Part shown: positions 42,576 to 50,595 of the stretch, piece by piece
How the letters are laid out: each line of letters starts with the position of its first letter
Position numbering within the stretch: the stretch's first letter is position 1
DNA from: Steroidobacteraceae bacterium
GTDB lineage: Bacteria; Pseudomonadota; Gammaproteobacteria; Steroidobacterales; Steroidobacteraceae
Assembly (NCBI GenBank): GCA_025451845.1
Contig: JANWJS010000012.1
Coordinates: forward strand, 1 to 64,000
Direction: 5' to 3'
Length of the DNA stretch: 64,000 bases
Notes under the pieces: model-generated
The model's database searches: none
The model's input: only the letters and a program-made list of their open reading frames with translations
Told to the model about the DNA's origin: nothing
Position numbers and translations under genes: made by a program

Positions 42576-43499
42576 ATGGCTGATTCGCCGAGCATAGCGG
42601 TCATCATCGTGGCGTATGACAGCGCACGCGTACTGCAGCGATGCCTGGATTGCCTGCTCGCCCAGACCCGGCGGGCGGACCGGATCGTGATCGTCGACAA
42701 CGACTCGCCCTCTCCTTCCTACCTGGATGAGATCCATTTGCCGGCGGCAGCGCGTCTCATCCGTCTTCCGCACAACGAAGGTTATTGCAGGGCAAACAAC
42801 CTGGCGTATGCCATGGCGCGGGACTGCAGGTACGTGGTTTTTCTCAACCCCGATGCGTTCCTGTCGGAGCGTTTCCTGGAGGAAGCTCTCTCGTGGATGG
42901 AGCGACCCGACAACACCTTGGTGGGTTGCCTGACCGGGACACTGCTCGGCTTCGACATCGAGCACGACCGTCCGACGGGAGTGATCGATTCGACCGGCAT
43001 CTTGCAGAAGTGGTATGGACGCTGGTATGACCGCGGACGTGGCACGCCGAGCCGGCACCTCACGACCACCGCTGCCGAGGAAGTCCCCGCGGCTTGCGGC
43101 GCGCTGATGTTCTGCAAGACGCAGGCGCTCGAGGACGTATCGCTGCGCGCCGGTGAAGTCTTCGACCCGGCATTCTTCATGTACAAGGAAGACATCGACC
43201 TGTCGCTGAGAATGCGCGCCAAAGGTTGGCGCATCCTGTATGTGCCCGGCCTCCTCTGCCATCACGTGCGCGGGTGGCAACGGCGACGATTCGTCACGCA
43301 CCAGGCTCGGTATCTGTCGGTCCGCAACGAACTGCGGCTGTGTCTGCGCAACGGCGGGCGCGGCCTGCCGTACGGCCTCGCCAAATACGTGTACGTCGTT
43401 GCGATCGAGCCCATCCTGCTCTCGCTTCACCGGCATCTTACCCGCCCTCCCGGAAAGGCCCGCAACGATGGCGAATGGCGTCCCCGATACCGCGAATGA
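42576..43499 (+). CDS. GT2-family glycosyltransferase
   Basis: A 307-residue GT-A transferase: IAVIIVAYDSARVLQRCLDCL start, donor motif VIVDNDSPSP, metal-binding FLNPDAFLSERFL, and 'FFMYKEDIDLSLRMRAKGWRI', the ED-x-DLSLR catalytic motif of this rhamnosyltransferase-like branch. It adds one sugar of the repeat unit; donor unknown. It is divergent from the Wzy-like gene (14-base gap), and its 3' end overlaps the oppositely oriented GT2 gene by 62 bases. Confidence 0.9.
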   Translation: MADSPSIAVIIVAYDSARVLQRCLDCLLAQTRRADRIVIVDNDSPSPSYLDEIHLPAAARLIRLPHNEGYCRANNLAYAMARDCRYVVFLNPDAFLSERFLEEALSWMERPDNTLVGCLTGTLLGFDIEHDRPTGVIDSTGILQKWYGRWYDRGRGTPSRHLTTTAAEEVPAACGALMFCKTQALEDVSLRAGEVFDPAFFMYKEDIDLSLRMRAKGWRILYVPGLLCHHVRGWQRRRFVTHQARYLSVRNELRLCLRNGGRGLPYGLAKYVYVVAIEPILLSLHRHLTRPPGKARNDGEWRPRYRE

Positions 43500-44376
43500 T
43501 CATGCGCAGCTTTCCTCCGGTCTGCCTCTCATAGAGCACTATGCAAAGGCTCTCGGACAGGAACCGCCGCAGGTCGCGCAGGACCCACGCTGGCTCCTGC
43601 CGCCAGTGCCGGCGCCACAGAATGATCCGGTTGCGGCTCATGTAATAACGCCGTATCGCCGGATGGTGGGTGACATTGACCCGCTTGAAGGCGAGGAGCC
43701 GCCGCTCCATCGAGCCGAGAGAGTGGAGCAGCCTGGCGCGGGTCGCCTCCAGCACCCGGTATCCATGCCCGCGCAGGCGCAGACAGAAGTCATGATCGAC
43801 GAGATCGATGAAGAGGGACTCATCGAAACCGCCGATCGACAGGGCGGCAGCTACGCGGACGAGATTGCCGGAAGTCATCGCCGAACGGATCGTGCGCCAA
43901 CCATCGCCCGCCGCCTCGCAGGCACGCTCTCTCACCGTGAAATTCAAACGCTGATCGACATGGCAGGGGGTGATGACAGCCACTTCCTCGGGCCGCGGAT
44001 AGGAAGCGAGTGCGCACGCCATCTCTTCCAGCATCCCCGGAGTCGTACGGCTGTCCTGATCGAAGGTCCCAAGCCATCGATAGCCGTGCTCGTGCGCGAA
44101 CCGCAATCCGACATTGAGCGCTGCGGCTATGCCGAGATTGCTCCCCAGGCGCAGGATGACCGTTTCGGGCGGCTGCGCAGTCCCTTCCAGTAAATCGAAC
44201 GATGATGAGCCCGATCCGTTATCGACGATCAGCAGCCTGCCGACCTGTTTGGATAGGGCGGGCAGGTTTTCAACACTTGACGCCTGGGGAAAGTACGTCA
44301 CCACGACGGCGCAGATATCCTGTCTTTTGATCAGGCCGCCGTTCTGCGCGACGGCTTGTTCGCCTTGGGCGCTCAC
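43438..44376 (-). CDS. GT2-family glycosyltransferase (rhamnosyltransferase-like)
   Basis: A 312-residue transferase beginning at GTG 44376, four-base overlap (GTGA) with the flippase stop. N-terminus DICAVVVTYFPQASSVENL, then LLIVDNGSGSSS, the metal site GTFDQDSRTTPGM and LFIDLVDHDFCLRLRGHGY, which is the catalytic DHDFCLR-type motif. This matches dTDP-rhamnosyltransferases such as RfbF/WsaF-like proteins by pattern only. An in-frame extension to 45645 lies within the flippase gene and is not used. The 3' end overlaps the convergent GT2 gene by 62 bases. Confidence 0.88.
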   Translation of the reverse strand: MSAQGEQAVAQNGGLIKRQDICAVVVTYFPQASSVENLPALSKQVGRLLIVDNGSGSSSFDLLEGTAQPPETVILRLGSNLGIAAALNVGLRFAHEHGYRWLGTFDQDSRTTPGMLEEMACALASYPRPEEVAVITPCHVDQRLNFTVRERACEAAGDGWRTIRSAMTSGNLVRVAAALSIGGFDESLFIDLVDHDFCLRLRGHGYRVLEATRARLLHSLGSMERRLLAFKRVNVTHHPAIRRYYMSRNRIILWRRHWRQEPAWVLRDLRRFLSESLCIVLYERQTGGKLRMIIRGIGDAIRHRCGPFREGG

Positions 44377-45683
44377 GCTGGATTCACCTGCGGGAACCAG
44401 GCTCGCCTGATCACGCCCGCCATCAGCACCGGCCCCAGAGTTTCGACGCTCAGCAGCGATATCGCGCCTCCACTCGCTCCCAGCCGGCTCGCCAGAAGCG
44501 GCAGCATGACCAGATTGAGCAGGCCCATCGAGACATATATTCTGCTCAGGCTTCGGGTGAGCCCCAGGTTGATCATGACGATCTGCGCCAGCAGCGTTCC
44601 CGCGGTAAGAGCGAGCGGCAGCAGCGCCAATATCCTCAGCACCGGAACCGCTCCGCCATACTGAGGGCCTGCCAACAGACGAACGATTGGACCGGCAAAG
44701 AGCAGCAGGACGATGGAAATGAGCGCGGCGAGTACCACGAGAGGCACCGAAATCCGGCGAACGAAGGATCTTGCGTCCTCGAGCGAGCGGCCAAAGAGAA
44801 GACTGGCTCTGGGAAACGACGCCTGCACTACGGGACTCAGGCAACCGAATGCGGCCAGGGCTGCTTTGTTGGCGAGGCTGTAGAGCGCTACGGCGCGATC
44901 TCCCGAGATGAGCCCGACGATGAATGCATTGCTCGTCACATAGGAGCTGGTGGCCACATTGGAGACAAAAAAATCCCGGCCGCCTGTCAGCGCGCCGGTG
45001 ATGTCGCTCCACGAAGGCCGATAGAATCGGATTGGAGCCAAGTACCTGACACTGAGCAGACATGAGAGCCCCCCGAGCAGGGCGGGTACGGAGAGGACCG
45101 CGGCCGCGAGCAGCTCGTCCGCTTCCGAGCGAACGAGAACGAAGGCGGGGGCCAGTATGAGAAGCTTGCTCCAGGCCTGGATCCAAGCCATCGCCCGCAT
45201 TCGCTCGAGGCCCTGGAAGTACCACTGCGGCAGGAGGACAGCGCCTACGACGGCCATTCCACAGACGCCGATCACGGCCGCGTGTTCGCGCAAGGTCGGG
45301 AAGAGGAGCACTGCAGCGAGAATGATCGTGGACGCGACGAGCAGCAGCACTCCCTTGGCGGCAAGCGTCGTCCAGAATATTCTCGCCAGTCGATTCGGAT
45401 CGTCCCGAGCCAATGCGACGGCGCGGGTTGCGCTGAAGGCGAACCCGAAGTCCGTCAGGACCACCGCATAGGCCATCAGCGACTGTGCAAAGGCAATCCC
45501 GCCATAGCCGCGCGGGCCAAGAACCCGTAACAGGTATGGCGCCAGCGCGAGCGGCAGCAAGTAATTGAGCCCCTGCGTCGCATACAGGGAGATGATATTC
45601 CCGCCCAACTTCGATACCAGGGCGGCGCGAAGCGGCGGCAGCCACGCCGAAGGCCGGCGCAGGGCGTTGCGCAAGACAATCAT
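44373..45683 (-). CDS. wzx: Wzx-type repeat-unit flippase
   Basis: A 436-residue polysaccharide transporter with about 12 helices (MOP superfamily). The N-terminus 'NIISLYATQGLNYLLPLALAPYLLRVLGP' and the following YGGIAFAQSL are typical of Wzx/RfbX. It would flip the undecaprenyl-linked repeat unit to the periplasm. It is coupled to the downstream GT2 gene by a four-base overlap and lies 95 bases after the ManC gene, with no terminator visible between. Confidence 0.9.
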   Translation of the reverse strand: MIVLRNALRRPSAWLPPLRAALVSKLGGNIISLYATQGLNYLLPLALAPYLLRVLGPRGYGGIAFAQSLMAYAVVLTDFGFAFSATRAVALARDDPNRLARIFWTTLAAKGVLLLVASTIILAAVLLFPTLREHAAVIGVCGMAVVGAVLLPQWYFQGLERMRAMAWIQAWSKLLILAPAFVLVRSEADELLAAAVLSVPALLGGLSCLLSVRYLAPIRFYRPSWSDITGALTGGRDFFVSNVATSSYVTSNAFIVGLISGDRAVALYSLANKAALAAFGCLSPVVQASFPRASLLFGRSLEDARSFVRRISVPLVVLAALISIVLLLFAGPIVRLLAGPQYGGAVPVLRILALLPLALTAGTLLAQIVMINLGLTRSLSRIYVSMGLLNLVMLPLLASRLGASGGAISLLSVETLGPVLMAGVIRRAWFPQVNPA

Positions 45684-45778
45684 TTGACGCGAGGCACCGC
45701 GCCCGAAGGCCGTGTAGAGCTATGTCCGTGTCTGTTCCGATCCGAGCGTTGCAGGTTCAGATCGGTTGCGCTGCATGG

Positions 45779-47212
45779 CTAGGTCGTCGTTCCCTTGCGG
45801 CCGTAGTGATCTTCGAGCCGCACGATGTCGTCCTCGCCCAGGTACGAGCCCGACTGCACCTCGATGATGTGGAGCGGGATCTTTCCCGGGTTCTCGATCC
45901 GATGGCGCACCCCGATCGGGATGTAGGTCGACTGGTTCTCCTCGAGCAGAAAGACCTCATCCCCGCGGGTGATGCGGGCGGTGCCGGACACGACGATCCA
46001 ATGCTCCGCCCGATGGTGATGCAACTGCAGGGACAGCACCGCACCGGGCTTGACCTTCAGCCGCTTCACCTGGAAGCGCGGGCCGTTCTCGATGCTGTCG
46101 TAGCTGCCCCAGGGCCGGAAGACCTCCCGATGCAGGGAGTGTTCGTATCGCCCCTGCTCCTTCAGCTTGAAGACCAGTTTCTTCACGTCCTGAACGCGGT
46201 CCCGGGGCGCGACCAGCACCGCGTCCTTGGTCTCCACCACCACATGATTCTTGAGGCCCACGGCCGCGACGAGTCGGCTCTCGGAGTACAGGTAGCACCC
46301 TTGCGAGGCCTCGCAGATCACATCTCCGCGCAAGACGTTCCCACGAGCATCGGCCTCGCTAGCCTGGTACAGCGCCGCCCAAGAACCTACGTCGCTCCAG
46401 CCTGCGCTCATCGGCACCACCACGGCGTCGGAGGTCTTCTCCATCACCGCGTAATCGATGGAATCGGCCGGACACGCCTCGAAGAGGCGCTTATCCACAC
46501 GCGTGAAATCGAGATCGGCCTTCGCAGCCGTAAATGCCTCCGCGCAGGCACGCGCAATTTCCGGCGCCAGCCGCTCGAGCTCCTCGAGGTAGCGGCGCGC
46601 GCCGAAAAGGAACATGCCGCTATTCCAGTAATAGTCCCCCGAGGCCAGGAATTCGCTCGCCAGAGCCGCGCTCGGCTTCTCGACGAAGCGCGCGATCTGG
46701 AAGAGCGCGCCGCTGGCGGAACCGCGCTGAATGTACCCGTACCCGGTCTCCGGGGCGGTGGGCACGACCCCGAAGCTGACGAGCCGTCCCTCTCGCTGCG
46801 CTGCTCCCAGTGCCACGTGGACCGCTTTTTGGAACGCCCCCACGTCCCGGATCACGTGATCCGCGGGGAGGATCAGCAGCAGAGGATCGGCGTCGGCCGT
46901 CGGACCGGCGGCCTTGAGGGCGGCATGCGCCGCCAGGGCTATGGCGGGCGCCGTATTGCGCCCCACCGGCTCGAGCACAACGGCCTGAGGCTCGATGCCG
47001 AGCTGGCGCAACTGCTCCGCCACCAGAAAGCGGTGGGCCTCGTTACATACCACCACCGGTGCGCCGGCCGACAAGCCCACCAGGCGCAGGGCGGTCTCCT
47101 GGATCATGGTGCGCTCCCCCGTGAGGGCGAGGAGCTGCTTAGGGTAGAGCTCGCGCGAGAGCGGCCAGAGGCGTGTGCCGGCGCCACCGGAGAGAATGAC
47201 CGGGATGAGCAT
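45779..47212 (-). CDS. manC: mannose-1-phosphate guanylyltransferase / mannose-6-phosphate isomerase
   Basis: A 477-residue bifunctional enzyme. The N-terminal nucleotidyltransferase has [20 protein letters not shown] (GTP-binding loop) at about 6-26 and '[13 protein letters not shown]' with the sugar-binding VEKP; the C-terminal cupin isomerase (about 350-470) has the zinc ligands in [16 protein letters not shown] and '[18 protein letters not shown]'. It makes GDP-mannose from fructose-6-P with AlgC-type mutase. It starts at ATG 47212, 13 bases after the ugd stop, so the two are an operon. Confidence 0.95.
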   Translation of the reverse strand: MLIPVILSGGAGTRLWPLSRELYPKQLLALTGERTMIQETALRLVGLSAGAPVVVCNEAHRFLVAEQLRQLGIEPQAVVLEPVGRNTAPAIALAAHAALKAAGPTADADPLLLILPADHVIRDVGAFQKAVHVALGAAQREGRLVSFGVVPTAPETGYGYIQRGSASGALFQIARFVEKPSAALASEFLASGDYYWNSGMFLFGARRYLEELERLAPEIARACAEAFTAAKADLDFTRVDKRLFEACPADSIDYAVMEKTSDAVVVPMSAGWSDVGSWAALYQASEADARGNVLRGDVICEASQGCYLYSESRLVAAVGLKNHVVVETKDAVLVAPRDRVQDVKKLVFKLKEQGRYEHSLHREVFRPWGSYDSIENGPRFQVKRLKVKPGAVLSLQLHHHRAEHWIVVSGTARITRGDEVFLLEENQSTYIPIGVRHRIENPGKIPLHIIEVQSGSYLGEDDIVRLEDHYGRKGTTT

Positions 47213-47225
47213 GGCGATTACCGTT

Positions 47226-48566
47226 TCAGCGCTGCGTGACCGGCTGGCCGCGCCCGATCGCATAGTAGGTCAGCCCGAAGCGGCCGACCGTCGCCGGGTC
47301 GTAGAGGTTGCGGCCGTCGAAGATGAGCGGCGATTTGAGGGACTGCTTGAGGCGATCGAAGTCCGGGCTACGGAATTCCTGCCACTCCGTCACGATGGCC
47401 AGGGCATCCGCACCCTCTACCGCCGCGTAGGCGTTGCGGGCGAGCTCGAAATCTCCGCGCCCGCCGTAGAGGCGTTTGGCCTCCCCGGCGGCCACCGGAT
47501 CGTAGGCGCGAACCCGCGCACCGCACTGGAAGAGCCTCTCGATGATGGTCCGGGAAGGCGCCTCCCGCATATCGTCCGTATTCGGCTTGAAGGCGAGGCC
47601 CCAAAGGGCGATCGTGCTTCCCTTGAGCCGCTCCCCGAAGTGCTGCCGCATCTTCTCGACCAGCACCTCCTTCTGCCGGGCATTCACAGACTCCACGGCC
47701 GCCAGGATCTGCGGCTCGTGATCCACCTCATGGGCCGAGCGAATGAGCGCCCGGACGTCCTTCGGGAAGCAGGAGCCGCCATAACCGGTGCCGGGGTAAA
47801 TGAAGCTGTAGCCGATCCGTGGATCGGAGCCGATGCCGACCCGGACCTTCTCGATGTCCGCCCCCAGCCGCTCGGCAAGGTTCGCCAGCTCGTTCATGAA
47901 GCTGATCTTCGTGGCCAGCATGGCGTTCGCGGCGTATTTGGTGAGCTCCGCGGAGCGGATGTCCATCACGATGAGGCGATCGTGATTGCGGGTGAAGGGC
48001 TCATAGAGCGCCTGCATGAGCTCCGTGGTCCGCGGACTGTCCGTCCCGACGACCACTCGGTCCGGCTTCATGAAATCCTGAACAGCTGCGCCTTCCTTGA
48101 GGAATTCAGGGTTCGAGACCACGTCGAACTCGACCATTGCCCCACGCTCCCTCAGGGTCGCCTCGATCTCCCGGCGCACCTTGTCCGCGGTACCAACGGG
48201 CACCGTGGATTTGGTCACCACCACGCAATAGCGGCTCATATGGGTGGCGATGGTCCGCGCGGCCGCGAGCACGTACCGCAGATCTGCCGAGCCGTCCTCT
48301 TCCGGGGGCGTCCCGACCGCAATGAGCTGAAACAGCCCGTGCTCGACGCCGTGGACGGCGTCGGTGGTGAACTCGATCCGACCGGCTTCCACATTGCGGC
48401 GAATCAGGGCATCCAGGCTGGGCTCGTGGATAGGAACGTCGCCACACTTCAGCCGCTCGATCTTGCCGTCGTCGACGTCGACGCATACGACATGATTACC
48501 GGCGTCCGCGAGGCAGGCTCCTGTGACCAAGCCGACATATCCGGAGCCAAAAATCGTGACACGCAT
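47226..48566 (-). CDS. ugd: UDP-glucose 6-dehydrogenase
   Basis: A 446-residue enzyme oxidising UDP-glucose to UDP-glucuronate. The NAD-binding [18 protein letters not shown] is at about 7-24, the middle domain has [13 protein letters not shown], and the catalytic cysteine lies in [14 protein letters not shown] at about 255-268. Size and layout are normal. It is upstream of manC on the same strand, and a decayed partial copy lies at 38574-38745. Ugd implies acidic glucuronate in the polymer. The ATG at 48566 gives the expected [12 protein letters not shown] start. Confidence 0.95.
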   Translation of the reverse strand: MRVTIFGSGYVGLVTGACLADAGNHVVCVDVDDGKIERLKCGDVPIHEPSLDALIRRNVEAGRIEFTTDAVHGVEHGLFQLIAVGTPPEEDGSADLRYVLAAARTIATHMSRYCVVVTKSTVPVGTADKVRREIEATLRERGAMVEFDVVSNPEFLKEGAAVQDFMKPDRVVVGTDSPRTTELMQALYEPFTRNHDRLIVMDIRSAELTKYAANAMLATKISFMNELANLAERLGADIEKVRVGIGSDPRIGYSFIYPGTGYGGSCFPKDVRALIRSAHEVDHEPQILAAVESVNARQKEVLVEKMRQHFGERLKGSTIALWGLAFKPNTDDMREAPSRTIIERLFQCGARVRAYDPVAAGEAKRLYGGRGDFELARNAYAAVEGADALAIVTEWQEFRSPDFDRLKQSLKSPLIFDGRNLYDPATVGRFGLTYYAIGRGQPVTQR

Positions 48567-49312
48567 CGCAGGCAGCGTAACGGAAGGCTGGACCGCTCTC
48601 AAGCACGAAGCTTGCCTAGGCTGACACCAGGCCTTGGCGGCTGCCGCGCGAGTCAAACCCGAGGCGTCAGAGTTGACTGAAGTCCTTATCAGACTTGAAC
48701 TTTATGTTTTAAACCGCTCAAGGTCTAGGTATACTCCGGCGCGCGACCTGAGAAGAAGCACGCTGACGAGAAAGGGTTACCTCAACCGCGCACGCGGTTG
48801 CTTGGCTGGGACAAGCTGATGCACGGTCTCTCGAGCAACGCCCGAATTTCCTCCTCGCGCCGCACACGCGGCGCCATAGGCCGCCCATCTCCCGCCCCGG
48901 TTTTTTTCTTCTAGGCCATGGATCCTGGGCAGGAAGTCCGCAGGCTGGACCTGCATGGAGTTGCGGGTCGGTCACCTGCCAGGCGCACAATTTGCTGGAT
49001 TCGCAACAGTGTGAGCCACGCTCGCCACTTGCGCGACGGCGGGGGACAGGAACCGGAGCATAGTGGTCAACTTCTGCAGAATTGTGCCGTTAAGGCCGTG
49101 AAATCGCGCCGGCGCGCACACGAGCCTGATCCAAGGCTGTCGAACGTTGCGAGGCCGGCCGGTACGGCAAGCGCTTGTCGGGGTTCGGCGACGGGTACCA
49201 ACGATGATCACTTGAAGGAAGGAGACTCGATCTTGTCGACGCAGCAGACGAACGAGACGGCTTCACTGTGTCCAGCCCCGGACTTGCGTACGGCAATCCC
49301 TCGGCATGAGGG
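48567..49312. promoter_or_regulatory. long divergent intergenic region of the polysaccharide locus
   Basis: A 746-base region between ugd (leftward) and the WecA-like gene (rightward). A relatively AT-rich patch at 48673-48735 contains TTGACT and a TATACT box (48730-48735), possible promoter elements without a clear 16-18 base pairing. A 7-bp inverted repeat follows (48783-48800). A run of seven T at about 48901 is not preceded by a strong hairpin. Its last 90 bases hold a candidate leader peptide. No larger gene is credible. Confidence 0.4.
48783..48800. repeat. 7-bp inverted repeat
   Basis: CAACCGC (48783-48789) and GCGGTTG (48794-48800) are exact reverse complements around a GCAC spacer. 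It lies in the leader region between the two polysaccharide operons and has no U-tract after it, so an operator or RNA structural element is likelier than a terminator. Confidence 0.4.
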
Positions 49313-49322
49313 ATGGCCGTGA
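49234..49322 (+). CDS. candidate leader peptide upstream of WecA-like gene
   Basis: A 28-residue reading frame from TTG 49234 with a strong GGAAGGAG ribosome site 9 bases upstream; it ends at the TGA at 49320-49322, overlapping the start of the WecA-like gene (ATG 49313 or GTG 49319). The peptide is LSTQQTNETASLCPAPDLR then TAIPRHEGWP and has no family. Function if any would be translational coupling. No direct evidence of expression. Confidence 0.35.
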
Positions 49323-50464
49323 CAGCCTCGACCTTCGCCATCGCCGCAGCCGCTCTCGGTGTCTCGTTCTTGTTGACGCTGGGCATCAGGCGAGCGGCCA
49401 GGGGCTTGGGCCTCATCGATATCCCGAATGAGCGCAGCTCTCATGCAGTTCCGACCCCCACGGGCGGAGGACTAGCCATCGTCGTTTCGGCGACGGCGGC
49501 CTTGGGGCTGCTGGCGGCGGTGGGACTCGTCCCGGCTCGGCTCTTTCTGGTCCTCGGGCCGGGCGGGGCCGCCGTCGCCGCGGTGGGATTCATTGATGAC
49601 CGCAAAACGCTGTCTGCGCGCATCCGGCTGTTCATTCACTTCGCAGCGGCGGCATGGGCGGTCGCCTGGATCGGGCCAGTAGACCTTTTCGGCACCGCCG
49701 GTGAGGCAAGCGGGCTCCAGTGGCTGAACTACGCGGTGTCCACGGTCGGAATAGCGTGGTTTCTCAACATGTTCAATTTCATGGATGGCATCGATGCGAT
49801 CGCCGCCTCGGAAGCGGTATTCCTCTGCGTCGGAACCTCATTGCTCGCTCTGTATTCGGCGGGCGTGTCCTATATCGCCGCGAGCGTGGTCGTGATCGGG
49901 GCAACTTCCGCCGGATTCCTCATGTGGAATTGGCCGCCTGCAAAGATCTTCATGGGAGATGTCGGTAGCGGCTATGTGGGATTTGCGCTCGCCGTGCTGG
50001 GACTCGCGAGTGGTGCGCACAGTGGGTCCGCCTTATGCGCCTGCCTCATACTGGCCGGGGTATTCGTCGTCGACGCGACTTTCACGCTCCTCAGGCGCTT
50101 CGTGCGCGGCGAACGAGTCACGGAACCTCACCGGACGCATGCCTTTCAGTTACTGGCTCAGCGTGTAGGGCACAGGAAGGCGACTATGACCGTGGCGCTC
50201 GTCAACCTGGTGTGGCTGCTCCCGTGCGCTCTGGCGAGTGTGCTCATGCCTGAGAATGCGCTCTGGATCACCCTTCTCGCCTACGGTCCGCTGTTGGTGG
50301 GTGCATTCGCGCTCGGCGCAGGTCGGCCGCAAGTGCTACCGGTCACGCAACCATCTGCTGGCGTCGTCATCCAGTTCCGCTTCGCGAGGACGTCTGAGCG
50401 CAGTGTTTTTGCATCCACGCAGGAACATGGCGTGACGGAGCGCAAGGTGCACGACGTTGGATGA
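49313..50464 (+). CDS. WecA/MraY-type UndP sugar-1-phosphate transferase
   Basis: A 383-residue polytopic enzyme of the glycosyltransferase 4 (MraY/WecA) family with about ten helices. Conserved sites: 'IPNERSSHAVPTPTGGG' with the donor-binding part, VGFIDDRKTLS (DD motif), NFMDGIDAIA and FMGDVGSGYVGF (D-site), and HRTHAFQLL loop. It transfers a HexNAc-1-phosphate (or similar) to undecaprenyl phosphate. Two initiating transferases in one locus (also 38725) suggest two polymers or alternate initiation. GTG 49319 is an alternative start. The C-terminal 40 residues are hydrophilic. Confidence 0.88.
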   Translation: MAVTASTFAIAAAALGVSFLLTLGIRRAARGLGLIDIPNERSSHAVPTPTGGGLAIVVSATAALGLLAAVGLVPARLFLVLGPGGAAVAAVGFIDDRKTLSARIRLFIHFAAAAWAVAWIGPVDLFGTAGEASGLQWLNYAVSTVGIAWFLNMFNFMDGIDAIAASEAVFLCVGTSLLALYSAGVSYIAASVVVIGATSAGFLMWNWPPAKIFMGDVGSGYVGFALAVLGLASGAHSGSALCACLILAGVFVVDATFTLLRRFVRGERVTEPHRTHAFQLLAQRVGHRKATMTVALVNLVWLLPCALASVLMPENALWITLLAYGPLLVGAFALGAGRPQVLPVTQPSAGVVIQFRFARTSERSVFASTQEHGVTERKVHDVG

Positions 50465-50595
50465 TGGAAGGCTGCTCGCGCCGCCCCAGCGTTAGACCAG
50501 CGCCGGCTGCCTGCGAGGAGTCGTCCGTCACGTAACCGCGGTTGCGATTTCCGCGATGGCGCGCTGGCAGTCCGCCGGCCGCAAATGGACGCGCT

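Noticed and set aside
44377-45645. Open leftward frame extending the GT2 gene into the flippase gene
   Set aside because: The flippase frame has correct membrane helices, and the GTGA overlap gives a natural start.
48880-48910. T-run after a GC-rich stretch as a terminator
   Set aside because: The nearby inverted repeat (GGCG/CGCC) is short and not adjacent to the T-run.
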